A DNA stretch of 64,000 bases from Mortierella sp. BCC40632 (GCA_011634665.1 WAEK01000005.1:2923001-2987000); one strand, 5' to 3'; shown: positions 45,626-57,616, numbered from the stretch's first letter. Program-made: numbers and translations. Notes: generated by a model not told the origin, from the letters alone.

Positions 45626-47382
45626 AAAAGAAAAAAGAAAAAAGGAAAGAAAAAAAGAAAAAGGATATGTTTGCGTGTATGTTTGTTTGTGTGTGTGTGT
45701 GTATGGTGTGAGGAGATAGATGCATGTGGTGCGTATTGCGCGATTGCCTACATCGCAGTGGTTCCAAATCATGTTTCTCGTTTTATTAAATCGAGAGAAA
45801 GAAAGTGAGTGGTTGCATCGCCCCTGTCTCTGCTTTGTGTGCGTGTTTGTGTATGTGGATGCGGGTGTGGATCCACAACTGCAAACTGGCGCTCTAAAGG
45901 GAGGGGCAGGATGGGGGAGAGAGAAGGGGGTGGGGAGAGGCGATGCAGGGGCAGTTGGAGGTTGACAAACCACCAACCTCATTTGAGATTGCATCAAAAG
46001 CCTTGACAGCTTGGGCCACCTCTCTTTCTTTCTTTTCTTTTCTCTTTTTCTATTTCTCTCTCTTCTTTCTCTCTCTTCTCTCTCTCTCTCTCTCTCTCTC
46101 CAGGGGGAAGAAGGGACAGGGGAGAATGGGGTCTCGTCTGGTCGCAAGTGTGTCTCTCCTTGATGTTCTTCATTTCATTTCTCGTGTTTGTAGGACAGAG
46201 TTGAGCCTATTTGTCGTATCATTCTCTGTTCGATCTTCTCTCTCTCTCTTTTCATTTCATTCTTGTCGTCGTCATTCTCTGCTGCGGTGACAACGCCGAA
46301 ATGAGAATTGGGTGGGGCAGTACAACCCAATAGAAAAAACAGAAAACACCTCTGCTTCGGAAAGAGCGGACTGGGTCGGACTTTGTGGGGCTTTCCTCTT
46401 GTATTTCCCTGGCTGCGAGAGGCATCGCCGCCATCGCTTGTCCATCGCTTGTCTATATCATAGATCGCACTAATTCAACACTTGGCATTATGGGAGAAGG
46501 GATACAAGACATATCAGAGCTGCACGATGACTAACCTGATCCATCGTCTCACCCTTTTTTTGTTTTTTGTTATTTATTCTTGTGATGGCTGCATGGCTCT
46601 TTCCTATTCTGTAGGACCCAGTCATCTCCCGCGAGGCTGTCGACTGGATGGAACAACGTCTGGCACAATGCACGCTGAGCGTAATCGAAGGAGGAACTCA
46701 TGGACTCTTGTGGCGAGCAGATGTAGTCAGCAAGATCTTCAAGGGCATCGCGTCTTCCTGGAAACTCGCCGAGTTTGAGCGGTCTCTTTCTCAACGGTGG
46801 TCTATCAAGCAGCTAGGAATCAACAAACACCAGCTCGCTCGGAAAGAGAAACAGGACTCGGTTCACCCATTGGATATTCCCGATTCGCCCACGCCATCGC
46901 TCTCATCCTTACAATCTCCTAGACCGTTCCAGTCGTATAGGGATAGCACGTATAGCGAGGTGGTCGATGTCCAACAGGCCATCCAGACAAGTAACATTTA
47001 CGGGACAAATTACCGACCCTCTCATAGCCATACTAATAGTGGAAGCAGTCATACCAATCCAGAATATGACAGCAGTATCGGCAATGGATTCGGAAGCAGT
47101 GGCGTCAGTCATAGTAGCAGCAGTCAATGCAACAGTGATGGAAGTGACACGATCAAGAATCACGGGCTCTCAACGCATCATCACCAACCACAGCAAATAT
47201 ATGACAGACATCAGTTGTCGCGTTCACCGACCTCTCCCACTTCGGCGAATGCCGCTACGACAGCCATGCATCATTTACATCAACATCAGCCACGTGTCCA
47301 TCCATTACAACAGCCGGATCAGCCACCGAAGCAAAGCCTTTATCAATCTCGCATCCTCTTTGAGGATCCAGATCGGTTCTAG
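43703..47382 (+). CDS. Alpha/beta hydrolase with disordered tail
   Basis: Four exons are inferred: 43703-43881, 44068-44197, 44706-45197 and 46615-47382, giving about 522 residues. The hydrolase fold occupies residues 1-320. The oxyanion loop area is FCLGLGCMRYY; VDRPGTGMS is the usual strand-4 turn. The nucleophile elbow is GHSCG with Ser about 133, the acid is probably Asp268 in WGTKDPV, and the catalytic His lies about 296 in EGGTHGLLWR. The set fits an active serine hydrolase of the AB_hydrolase_1 group; substrate is unknown. After residue 340 the chain is a low-complexity tail rich in Ser, His, Gln and Pro. The third intron is 1417 bp, far longer than the other introns in the window, and repeat rich. 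Exon 2/3 boundaries rest on a GTAGAT donor that keeps frame; a neighbouring GTGTAG donor would not. Confidence 0.82.
45596..45660. repeat. (AG)n and purine-rich repeat in hydrolase intron 3
   Basis: About 11 AG units followed by G/A-rich sequence inside the long third intron of the hydrolase gene. Confidence 0.85.
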
Positions 47383-48609
47383 GAGAGGGAAAAGTAATTG
47401 GAGGAGATTGAAATACATGTGGCATGCGGGTAGGGGGAAGAGAGAGAGAGGGGGGAGGAGAAAAACAGTCCTTTTTTTTTTTTTTTTTTTTTTTTCTGGT
47501 TTACTGTTGTTGATTTGCTGTTTGTTCAATGTTCCCTCCCTGGCAGAGAGGGAACCTTTTTTTTTTTTGTCTTGTTCTTGTAAACTTTTGTGTTGTTAGC
47601 CGTGTATACCGTTCATTCACGCTCCCGTTCGCCCCGAAAAAAACCCAAAAAAAACCCAAAAAAAAAAAAGTACCCTTCCCTCCCCCTCTCCCTCTCCTTC
47701 CTCACTTTTCACATTCTTATCTTTATTTTCTATTTATTTTTTCTTTTTCGTTCTTTTCTTTCGCACCCATCGCCGGTGTATCTTTCTTCTTTCGGTTCAT
47801 CTGTATTCTTTGAATTCTGCGTTTTCCTTCTTTTTTTTCTTTTTTTTTCACTCAGGAGGGATCGATGACTTAGGACTTGACTATCTTTTGGTGGTTCATT
47901 TTCGGTTTCTAGGCTTTTCTGGCAGCGGAGCAAATTCTCTTAGATTCTGTTCTCTTTCTTTTCCTTTCTTCTTCTTCTTTTTTTTTTCTTTTTTTTCTTA
48001 GGCCACGTCGTTGCGCCTCCAAGTTGTACAATACCCCCTTTTTTACATTTGAATAAAACCAATACCTCTTTGGTCAATCCCTGCAGACATCTCTCGATGC
48101 TTCTCCCCTTTATTTTTCTTTTCTTTTCTTATTATTTTTATTATTGTCGTTATTTGTCCAAGATGCAGGTAGGAAGAATGAGAATCCAAGCATGAGAGAT
48201 GCAGGCCTCTTGTAAGCAAAAAAAAATAAAAAAAATAATAATAATAAAAAATAAAAAATTAAATAATACGTTTTTCCACGAATATTCATCTCATTCTTCC
48301 CTTCTTCTTCTCCTTCCTCAGGTTCGAGATAAGGTTAACCAATTATGACCGTTCCCAGAAAGCCCTGACATTCCAGTCAAGTTGTGGGAATGAAGCTTTA
48401 CAGCGAGTACTTTAAAAAAAAAAAAAAAAAAAAATATATATATCTTTAATACTATCCTTTAATTGAAATCTATGATACTTAACAAGCCTACATGGCGGCC
48501 CTCTTTCTTTCTTTCTTTCCTCCCCTCTCTTTCTTTTCTTTTTCTTTTTCTTTTTCTTTTTTTTTTTTTTTTTTTTTAGTGATGAACTCTTTTTTTTTTT
48601 TTTTTTTTT
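47383..48609. other. Convergent intergenic region
   Basis: About 1.2 kb between the 3' ends of the hydrolase and the TMEM86-like gene. It is very T rich, with T or A runs at 47473-47494, 47563-47571, 48414-48434 and 48560-48611. An AATAAA at 48052-48057 could serve the plus-strand gene if its 3' UTR is long. No gene is seen. Confidence 0.45.
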
Positions 48610-49711
48610 TTAGTGCTCTGCACGAAGAGTCGAGGCCAACAAAATCTGACCGATATAGTAAAGAGGCAAGCCGATCCACTTGTTGAGCACCGTCTTTTGA
48701 ACAAAGTGCTGACGCGCCACAAACAAATCCGAGAAGAAGAACATCAAGGCACCCAGGATTCTCTCAGGAAGATGAGATTGACCACAGTTCACGCTTCCTA
48801 CGGCAGTGATCACCATACCACTAATCACAAACATGTATGCCACCACCTATGAGCAATACAAAACAAAACAAAACAAAAAGAAGGAAAGAATCCAAATTAG
48901 TATGCCTGAAAAGTGAATCAGGAACAGCTGCAACCTGCAAAAAAAAAAAAAAAAGTGCGACACGTACAGCTCCACGCATAACGGGGTGCTTGATCTTGGG
49001 CAACAACCAGGGTCCAACAATGGTTGCCATGGCGACAATGAATCCAAGACCCATTTGCTGCGCATCCTGATCTTGTCCATGGAAAGTAAAGGCAACCATA
49101 AAGGCAGCATGACCCAACAAGAAACTGACGAGACCGGGAAGGAAACCGCGCTTTGGAATCAAGAGCACGTCTCCAATAAAACCAAGGATAAAGGCACCGA
49201 GCATCGCCTGGGTATAGGTCGAGTGAGAGGCGGCGGCAGCGGCGGCAGCAGCAGCATCGGTCGAGTTGACAGCAGCAGCGGCGGCGGCAGTTGCGTTGCT
49301 CGAATAGGTCGAAAGTGTCGTGAGCGAAGAAGAGGCGACAGCGGGGGCGACATTGCCCAAAAGATGCTTCAACTCGGAAGCATAGGCGGTAGCAGTGTTC
49401 TGCAACGTCTCTGTGGTGATGGTCGAAACCGAAGCAGAGACCTGGCGAATTTCAGACAGGGAACCAAACGAGGTCAAGGCAGAGGAAGAAGAAGTGGAGG
49501 AAGGGATGTAGGAGAGTGCGGCGACAATGAAACCAATCGAGGCCAAAGGTTTGAAGAACCAGCGACCTTTGGAGGAATGAATGGTCTCCGAGATGAGTAG
49601 ACCGGGCAAGGCAATGGCGAGGATCTGGACACCCACATTGATGGGTGTAAGATGGATCGTGGAAAAGTACTCGATTAATGGTTGCGCAAGGGCAAGTGGT
49701 GAGGGCGACAT
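48610..49711 (-). CDS. TMEM86/YhhN-family lysoplasmalogenase-like protein
   Basis: Two exons on the minus strand, 49711-48968 and 48846-48610, join in phase 0 and give 326 residues. The first ATG that fits the family is at 49711; the frame is open further upstream but is the translated leader. Conserved YhhN features are present: GDVLLIPKRGF with Asp181, FLLGHAAFMVAF, and MFFFSDLFVARQHFV with Asp288. Seven or eight membrane segments are expected. TMEM86 proteins hydrolyse the vinyl-ether bond of lysoplasmalogens in the ER membrane, and the two Asp match the proposed active-site acids. An insertion of about 95 residues (71-167), rich in Ser, Ala and Thr with two poly-Ala runs, separates the first membrane hairpin from the rest and is not typical. 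Since many fungi lack plasmalogens, the native substrate may differ. Confidence 0.82.
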
Positions 49712-52700
49712 GGTGAAACAGAAACGGGCAGCAGGGCTAGGATGAAGAGAAAAAGAGAAAGAAGAAAGAAAGAAAGAAAACGAGAGAGAGATGAAAGAAA
49801 AGTAATGAAGATGAACAAGAAAGTTTCCTTGAATGGATGTTCGATGGAAGGATCTCTGAACCCAAAGTCTGGCGCCTCCACGCAACGACGCCCTTTCTAG
49901 CCGATCCCAGGCCGACACGCGTCTCCCTTTCTTCACTCTCCTTCCCTCGTTTCTTTGCGGCCGAAGCGTTAGATTGCTCGCTTCGCTCACATGATACCGA
50001 GCTAGAAGAGTGTGGAGCAATTGGCCACCCTATTTTTTTTTTTACACACCTCCTGCCTGAAAAGGGAATGCTGCTCTCGTCAGCAAGTTGCCCCTTTTAG
50101 ACCCCTCTCTCTCCCACTCTCGTTTTCTTCTCTTCACCACAAGTCACCTTTGATCCATGGCATCGCAGTCCAGGCATTTTATCCACTGAACCAGAGAAAA
50201 GGGTTCTTCATATTCGGCTTCTAAATAGAGACGAGTCTGAAGAGAGGAAGGGAGGGAGTAAACACTGTTTGTTAAGCTATCCATCGGCGTATTAGAATAC
50301 AATGACCATGTACCAACTAGCCAGAATCAGTGAATGTACAGGTTGTCTGTGGGCCGCCTTGATATTCCTTTTGTGGTCTACTCTAGCTCTCATACTCTTT
50401 TAGCCTTTGCTCTAGAGAACTTGAGAGATGGAATGAGTCCTATATAAAAAAAAAAAAAAAAAAAAATAGAGTACGCGTAGAATGACTCGCTTGGCTGCAC
50501 TATGGTTGGGAGAGAGGAGGAAAAGAAGGCCAACACGAAACGATGATTGGGCGGAGTATGGAGTTGGATACCTAGACTTTTGCTCCTATAATCAAACCAC
50601 CTACGAGAATCTAGTTGCGGTGCAAAATCTTGCAGCGTGTTTTTCGAATCGGAGTCCGCTAAAGTATTCTACTCTCCATAGTCCTAAAAAAAAAAAAAAA
50701 AAAGTCATGCAGGATCTCACTTCACTTGGCTCTCTTCTCTTAAGGTCATTTCGCATGCCGCCCAGTAACCATTATTTTAGCCCCAGGTGTGGAAGGGGAG
50801 AGGGAAAAGAGTAAGGAAAGAAAGAAAGAAAAATGAGGCAAGCTGCGATCGCTTTTATTGAAGAAAAAAGGGAGGAGTGTAGTGTACGAAAGGAGCGAGT
50901 GAATGAACGAAAACTATGAGAGGAAAAAAAAAGGGCTAAGGGACTGGAAAAACCATTACAAAGCAGTAGTGTTAACCCGACTGATCGATAAAAGGAGACA
51001 ACTCTCTTACTTCTATTTCCCTCTCTAATACACATTGCAAAAGGCCACTGGAATGTGACACAAAGATGTCGTCGTCAATGCAGTTGAGGCGTATGTACAC
51101 CGTAAAAAAAAAAAAAAAAAGCTGTCTTGTCTTGCGCTCCTCACTTTTCGCACTCGACCCATTAAAAAAGGCATTTTCTGTAAAGCTCTTGTCAACACCC
51201 GGAAAGGACATGAAAATGGTGAAGATGGACTCTTTTTTTTTTTTTATGTACCATTTGAGGACTACCATTAGAATCCTTTAATGGGAATATTGCCGGGAAG
51301 GATCATGGAGTCCGCTCACTCGAGAAAAGAACTAGAACCATAAATGGCTTTCCTCATATCCATGCCTAACCTATACCCAGTCTCTTTTTTTTTTTTTTTG
51401 TTGTTGTCTTTTTTCCCCAATATGGTTCAGAAATGAAAAGAAGAACAACCTTGTTAAAGAGACAGTGTTGTCCAGTAGCCTTTTTTTTAACACGACAACA
51501 AATGGCGTCTACTATCAACAGAGAGACTCTCTCGGATGAATGCTTAGAAAAACGAAAAGGAATTAAGAAAAAAAAAATAAAAGAATGCACGTTTTTATTT
51601 TTAATTTCCTCGAGTGTTCAATGGTCATGGCAAAGAAGTGGAGACAAGAAGGTTAAGTGAGAAACGTATCTCTCGAGTCCTGTGAAGAAGTAAAGAAAAA
51701 AAAAAAAAAACAATAACACAACAACACTAACACTAACACTAGCAACAACAACGACTAAAGTGGAGAAAGACAAAAGGTGGGTGGGTGGGGAGGTGGAGGA
51801 AAAAGAGGAGAAGAGACCTAAAATGCTTAGGAGATTGTGTCTCTTTTTTTTCGTTTGGCTCTCAATCAGTGGTTACAACACACAAGTGTGAGCCCCAGTC
51901 CATGGAAAGTCAAACTTGTGGGCCGTTTTTGAGTTTTTTTTCTTTTTTTCTTTTCTTTTTTCTGTCGTTTCCTTCTCATTCTCATTCTCCTTATGCTCCC
52001 GTCTCCACGCTTGGACCCTTGGGTAGGTGTAACTACAGGTTCTTCTCGGTTCGCCGAGCCGCTCTTTGCATTTTTTTTTCTCGAGCATCCTAGGATAGGG
52101 GGATGGGGGAGCCCCCCTCCCCTTCTCTTCTTTCATCTCAACTTTTAGTCCTGGTCTTCTTTTTCTTCGAGACACATGTGTCATTAGCAGCAAAAGTACA
52201 AATGTGACAGTATGGACGTTAGCTTGGAGACAGCTGCAAGTATTCTGTGCTCCGATACACTCCTTTTTATCTCTTCCTATTTCCCTCTCCCTTTTCGCTG
52301 CCCAACCATCTCTACGCATCTATGCACACCTAGGCACAGGTACATCGGAACTGGTTCTAGGAAGGAGAAAATGTGTGGAGAAGGCTCAACCTATCCTGTG
52401 CATTCCAACCAGTTCGCGTGTTAGGTCCGCATAGGGAGAGCGAGGAAGAGAGAGAAAGGGAGAGAGAGAGAGAATGTCCTGCAAGAGCACCGCTGAGATA
52501 GATCCACGGGGCAGAAGGAACAGATACACATTACACACTTTCACATTCAACATGCATACACATATACACAAAGACGGCGCCACAGTCAAACAAAGCTGCA
52601 GGAGTTAGCCCAGGCTTGAGAGCTGACATGAGCTGGACAGGAGCTCGTCCGTTGGACAGGGGGCGAAAAGTATGTTGGGCAGAACAATGTCAGCGAATAA

Positions 52701-53017
52701 GGTGACAAGGAGCGATTCGGCTGGAATGTTGTGTGGCCTATCAGAATGGGCGTATCCAACGGATTTGCGTTCATGTGCTGAGAAAAGGTGTGGTTTATCT
52801 TCTGGCGAGAGGGGCGTTGAGATTCTGTGTGTGTGGGATGTTCAATGTCTGTGTCTGTGCCTGTCTGTGTGATGTTCAATGTCTGTGTGTCAATGGGGTT
52901 ACTTGAACAGAGAGATTCGCAGCACAAAAAACCAGAACGCGGGCACGACCAACCAAGTGGATGAAAGAGCGTCTTGGAGAACATGCGAACGACAGCCAAG
53001 CTTTTTTCCGAGGCAAG
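49712..53017. other. Large intergenic region
   Basis: About 3.3 kb without a supported gene. It contains A runs at 50446-50466, 50686-50703, 51103-51120, 51693-51711 and T runs near 51232 and 51388. A tRNA-like fragment at 50128-50198 (minus) lacks a T arm. A 154-codon minus-strand frame at 52586-53050 has no domain. The (AG)-rich stretch near 52440-52475 is short. Confidence 0.45.
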
Positions 53018-53025
53018 TATAAAAA
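53018..53025 (+). promoter_or_regulatory. TATA box
   Basis: TATAAAAA lies about 230 bp before the ATG of the endoglycoceramidase-like gene, followed by a C/T-rich leader. Confidence 0.5.
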
Positions 53026-53254
53026 GGACATAGTTGAGAACTCGATTCACTCGGAACCTGCCTTTTGTCCTCCCCTTACTCCTTGCCTTTGCCTTGCCTC
53101 CTCCCCCTACCTCTTATTGCTGGCAGTAGCATCCTCCTTCTCCCCTATTCCTTCTAACGCTGCTCTATTACACCGCCGATTTTCACCTCTATCGTACTCT
53201 ATCCCAGGTTTCTCGCTCTACCCTTGACATCACTCAGTCCATCTCATTTCGACA

Positions 53255-55963
53255 ATGAAAATCCTTTCTCTTTCCACGGCTGTTGCCGCCGTCATCTTGG
53301 GTACTGCATCGCTCGTCGCCGCAGACCTGTCCAAGATTGTTCGTATGGACCCAAAGACTCAGATGTTCATCGATTCGGAGGGTCGTTCGCGATTCTTTCA
53401 CGGTACAAATATGGTTAAGAAGAGCTTCCCCTGGCACCACGACGTCAACAACTTTGTACCTTCTTGGTCGATTGTTGACAAGGATATTGAGACCTTGAAG
53501 AGTCTCAACATCAACTCAGTTCGTCTTGGTAAGTAGTTAGTCTCCTTTTTTATTTGTATTATTTTTTAACATTGGGAGTCTCCTCCCCTCTCCCTCCTAT
53601 CTTCCTTTACCAACATGCATGTGTATCCTCTCTAATGTTTGTTTGATATTCTCTTGTAGGCGTCCATTGGGCTGGAGTTGAGCCAGTTCGAGGTCAATAC
53701 AACCAGACGTATCTGGACATTACCAATGGTATCATCAAGAAACTTCAAGATAACGGCATCTATACACTTGTTGACCAACATCAAGATGTTTGGGCTGCTC
53801 AGCTCTGTGGTCATGGTGCTCCACTGGTAATATGACTTTTGGGATCAGCCTGGGGACTGATCTTCTCCTACCAGTCACACCTCACGTGCTGACATTGTCC
53901 TTTTGTTCTCTCGCATTGAATAGTGGTTCGTCAAGAGTGATTGGGTGGTGCCTGGCCATCGATTCCCTTATCCTCAAAAGGCTCCCTTCTCTGTTGATGC
54001 CAACGGAGTTCCTGCGGATGCTGACTGCAATTCAATTGACTGGGCGACCTCCTATCTGGACTATGCTGTCGGTAACGCGTTCGGAAGGCTTTACAACAAC
54101 TATGATGGTCTCGGAGATGCCTGGGCTGCCTATTGGAAGGTGGTGGCAACCAACTATCATCAACTCCCAGGAGTCATGGGCTATGATTTGATGAACGGTA
54201 GGAAAAAAAAAAAAAAAAAAAAAAGAGCACGCACATACACAACCATACACACAAATATACAAACACACCCACACCCACACCCACACATACATACATATGC
54301 ACAACAAATGCAAACACAATTTGTATTGTTCGTCCCTCATTCGCTCTCTTTTTTGTTGTTTTTTCTCACGCAGTACTTTTCTTTTTCTTTTTTTCGTGAA
54401 ACGTTCGGTCGTTTATCTAGAGCCGTGGGTAGGTGACCACATGGCAGACCCAACATTGTTGGTTCCTGGTGTGGCGGATCGTCGTAACATGGAGCCGCTC
54501 TGGAACAAGGGCAATGCTGCCATTCGTACAGTTGATCCCAATACGCTTGTGTTCTTTGAGGGCTCAACCTTTGGTAAGTTGCTTCTTCATTATCTGGTTT
54601 TTTTTTTTATCTTGTCTCTATTTCTATTCTCACCATTTCTCCACTTTGTCTTGTTACAATCATTTTAAGACATTTTGGCCGGATTCAATAATGTTCCTGG
54701 TGGAGATGGCTCCAAGACCGTCCACAGCTACCACTACTACAAGCCTCCTCAACTGGGCTCGATCGAGGATACCCTCAAGAACCGAGTCAAGGATGCTACT
54801 CGTCTCAGGACAGGTGGTATGTTGACCGAGTTTGAGTTCTGGGGTACTGGCGATGCTACCTTGGCTGGTATCTTGGAGACTCAACGTCAATGCGATCGGT
54901 ACAAGCAGTCTTGGCAGGGATGGGCCTATGAGAACCTTTGGAACCGCGAAAAGGGTGAACCAATCCCACAGTTGGCAAGATTGTATGCTCGATCTTATGC
55001 AGAGGCCACTGCAGGCGAGCCTACCGAATTGTACTTCCAGGACACTACTGCCAAGTACTGGGTAACCTGGAAGGCGGATCGGGCTGTGACAGCTCCAGGA
55101 TTGATCCGAATTGCACCTCAGTATTACTACCCGGATGGTGTTCGAGTGTTCTTCAAGCCTGAGGGTGCGGGTACGCACACGATGGAAAACTCGAACACTG
55201 TCCAACTCCATTACTCAGACTCGGTCAAGACTGGCGACATTGTCCAGGCAAGCGTCCAACCCTTCTTCCCAACAGACGTGATCAAGAACGGAGCCTCTGG
55301 CATGTGTCTTGATAACACAGGCCGACTTGTCAACCCAGTAAGGAATTCTCTTTTCCTCTACTTTTGTCCCCTCCTCCCCTTCTCTCCTTTTTTGTAATTG
55401 TTTCTTTTGGATACTCAACTCCTCTCTCTTTTTTTTTTCTCTAGGGAAATCCTATTGTCTTGTGGACATGCACGAGTGAGGCGAATCAGGTGTGGAAGTT
55501 CAAGAATGGCACCATCTCGCTTGCGTTCGATCCCTCCAACAACTGGGACACATTCTGTCTTGACACACAACCCATTGCAGGCAAGAACTATGAAGACCTC
55601 GTGTTGAACCCGTGCCAGGCTGGTTCCAAGACGCAGCAGTGGTCTGTGACGGCCACGGGTAACATCAAGAATGGAGATTCAGGCAAGTGTGTGGATATCT
55701 CAGGAAGCCAATACAAGGCTGGTACGAAGCTGGTCTCGTACCCTTGCAGTGCAGATGGCAAGCAGCCCAACCAGGTCTGGACCCTTCCTCGAGGGCGCCA
55801 ACGGCATTTGGGAGAAAAAAAAAAAAAAAAAAAAAAACAGAAAAGAGTAAAATACGACCATAAAAAGTTCTTCACACGTGACCCTTGGGCCTGGCCCTAC
55901 ACGTTCCAGAAGGGGCGGGAAGAGAGCAGTAGCCCACGATGTGCTTTGGTAGATGAGCGGGCC

Positions 55964-55995
<32 letters not shown>

Positions 55996-56038
55996 GAGGG
56001 TGATGAAAGTAAGCATCTTGGAGCTCATCAGAAAGTGA
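53255..56038 (+). CDS. Secreted GH5 endoglycoceramidase-like enzyme with beta-trefoil lectin domain
   Basis: Six exons are inferred: 53255-53528, 53660-53826, 53924-54197, 54421-54573, 54670-55337 and 55445 onward, with agreeing phases. Residues 1-23 form a signal peptide (MKILSLSTAVAAVILGTASLVAA). The catalytic part is a GH5 barrel of the endoglycoceramidase type: GVHWAGVEP, LVDQHQDVWA, LMNEPW with acid/base Glu about 239, and MLTEFEFWG with nucleophile Glu about 343. This enzyme class releases oligosaccharide from glycosphingolipids. From about residue 500 a beta-trefoil (ricin-B-type/CBM13 carbohydrate-binding) module follows, with paired repeats such as GKCVDISGSQY and NQVW. The 3' end is uncertain: after QVW the frame changes character at a CCC, and shifting by one base restores a plausible end (FLEGANGIWE) with a stop at 55848-55850. 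Read as given, the frame runs through poly(A) to 56038, about 709 residues. Confidence 0.82.
55815..55837. repeat. Poly(A) tract near the lectin-domain end
   Basis: A run of 23 A lies directly after the last conserved lectin residues; a second run of about 30 A lies at 55965-55994. Confidence 0.9.
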
Positions 56039-56262
56039 TGACAAGGTGATTGCATGAGCACCATTTTTGAGAATAGACTGATGAAGAGAGACCAACCTCA
56101 GCAGAGACCAGTAATAGTCGGGGTGTGTTGGTGTGTAGTGGAGGTGGGCTGAAGGGAGGGGATCCGGGGCGAGAATGGCGGCAAAAACGGGTGTGGCTAA
56201 CGAAAAGCCGTCTTCTTATGTGAAATAATGCGTTTGTGTGTGTGCAAAAATGTGTATAATAA

Positions 56263-56265
<3 letters not shown>

Positions 56266-56297
<32 letters not shown>
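56266..56297. repeat. (GT)n microsatellite
   Basis: About 16 GT units, followed by an ACAG/GATA-like purine-rich stretch to about 56375. Confidence 0.9.
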
Positions 56298-56298
<1 letters not shown>

Positions 56299-56484
56299 CA
56301 AAGAGAAGACAGATAGACAGATAGACAGAGAGACAGATGGACAGACAGACAGAGAGAGATAGAGAGAGAGAGAATGAGAGAAAAAGAGAAGTGTTAGTGA
56401 GAGTGAGGGTGAGAGTAGTATATGAGAGAGAGCAAGCGAGCGAGCGAGAGCACTCGCTCTTCTCTCTCTCTCTCTCTTTCTCTT

Positions 56485-56521
<37 letters not shown>

Positions 56522-57058
56522 TTCTCACTCTCGTTCTTCTAGTACTAGGAGGTAGTGAACCACTTCGTACTGGAACTGATCATCTCTTTCTTTCCTTCAC
56601 TTCATCCATCATTCCATCCCGCCCATCTGCTGTCCATCCTACCCGCTCATCCCGTGCATAATCCCGCTCATTTAGGATCCTGATCTTCTTGACTTTGTCT
56701 TATTCCTCTGTTTCTTTCTTTTTAGCCTGCCTACCCGGTCCTGACATCTTTACTTTACTTTTCTGGAGTGCCCTGGCCCGGGTAGCGACGTTGCCTGGAC
56801 CGCGTCGCCTTTACTGCAGCCTCTTGGTCTCTTTCTTAGCCTTTTGTCCCCCTTTTCATTTGGCCGTATTTTCCGGGCTGCACAGCCTTCGGCCTATATT
56901 CGCCCAAACACGACCTCCCTCCCTCCTTCCTCATTGCTTCTCTGTTCTCATTCCTCTCCTCACACACGTTCTCTCTTTCAATCTATCGCTTTCGCTTCTA
57001 CTTTTTTCTCTTACTTTTTGATCTCTCTTCCACTCATTCCTACTCCCCTGTGTAGCTG

Positions 57059-57376
57059 ATGGTTGTCCCCCCGACAGGGCAGCATCATCAGCCCATGGAC
57101 CAAGGCCGCTCTGAAACCAGGGGCGGAGCAGAGGACGCGCCTCGATCAGGACGGTTGCCAAGGTAAATGTCCTAATCATCATCACCCTTTCTCATTCTTT
57201 ACTCCCTTTCCTCCTTTCTTTCTTTCCTCCTTCTCTCTTCCTTCCTTCCTTCCTTCCTTCCTTTCTTTCTTGCTCTCTCTCTTTTTCTTTTTTTTTTTTT
57301 TCTCTCTCTTTTTTTCTTTCTCTTTCTCTATAGCATTCGATCCGCACGGCCCTCCTGGTCCCTGGCCGGCCGGTAG
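57059..57376 (+). CDS. Possible spliced 48-residue frame
   Basis: An ATG at 57059 opens a frame to 57162 that ends at a good donor (AG/GTAAAT). After 171 bp a long pyrimidine tract ends in CTATAG at 57333, and joining there gives 48 residues with a stop at 57374-57376. The peptide is rich in Arg, Gly, Pro and Ser and matches nothing I know. It may be a non-coding spliced leader, an exon pair of a longer unseen gene, or chance. Confidence 0.15.
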
Positions 57377-57589
57377 GGCCGACGCCTTCTCATCCCACAC
57401 TGCCCCTTGTGTTTCCATGCCGCGGACTTGCTGCTTCAGGGGGGAAGAAAAAACTTGTTGGCTGCAAAGACGGATCCGTGCAGCCTCCCTTTTAGAAAGA
57501 GAAATAGAGGCAGACAAAAGAAGGGGTGCGAGGGTGAATTTGTGTATGTGTGTGTGTGCTTGCTTGCGTCTGGTGTTCACGAGTGGGCC

Positions 57590-57616
57590 ATGTGTGCGTG
57601 CGTGCGTGCGTGCGTG
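57590..57616. repeat. (GTGC)n tetranucleotide repeat
   Basis: About six GTGC units in tandem, preceded by a GT-rich stretch. Confidence 0.8.

Noticed and set aside
52586..53050. 154-codon minus-strand frame
   Set aside because: Composition is mixed, there is no domain or leader, and it overlaps the TATA promoter of the plus-strand GH5 gene.
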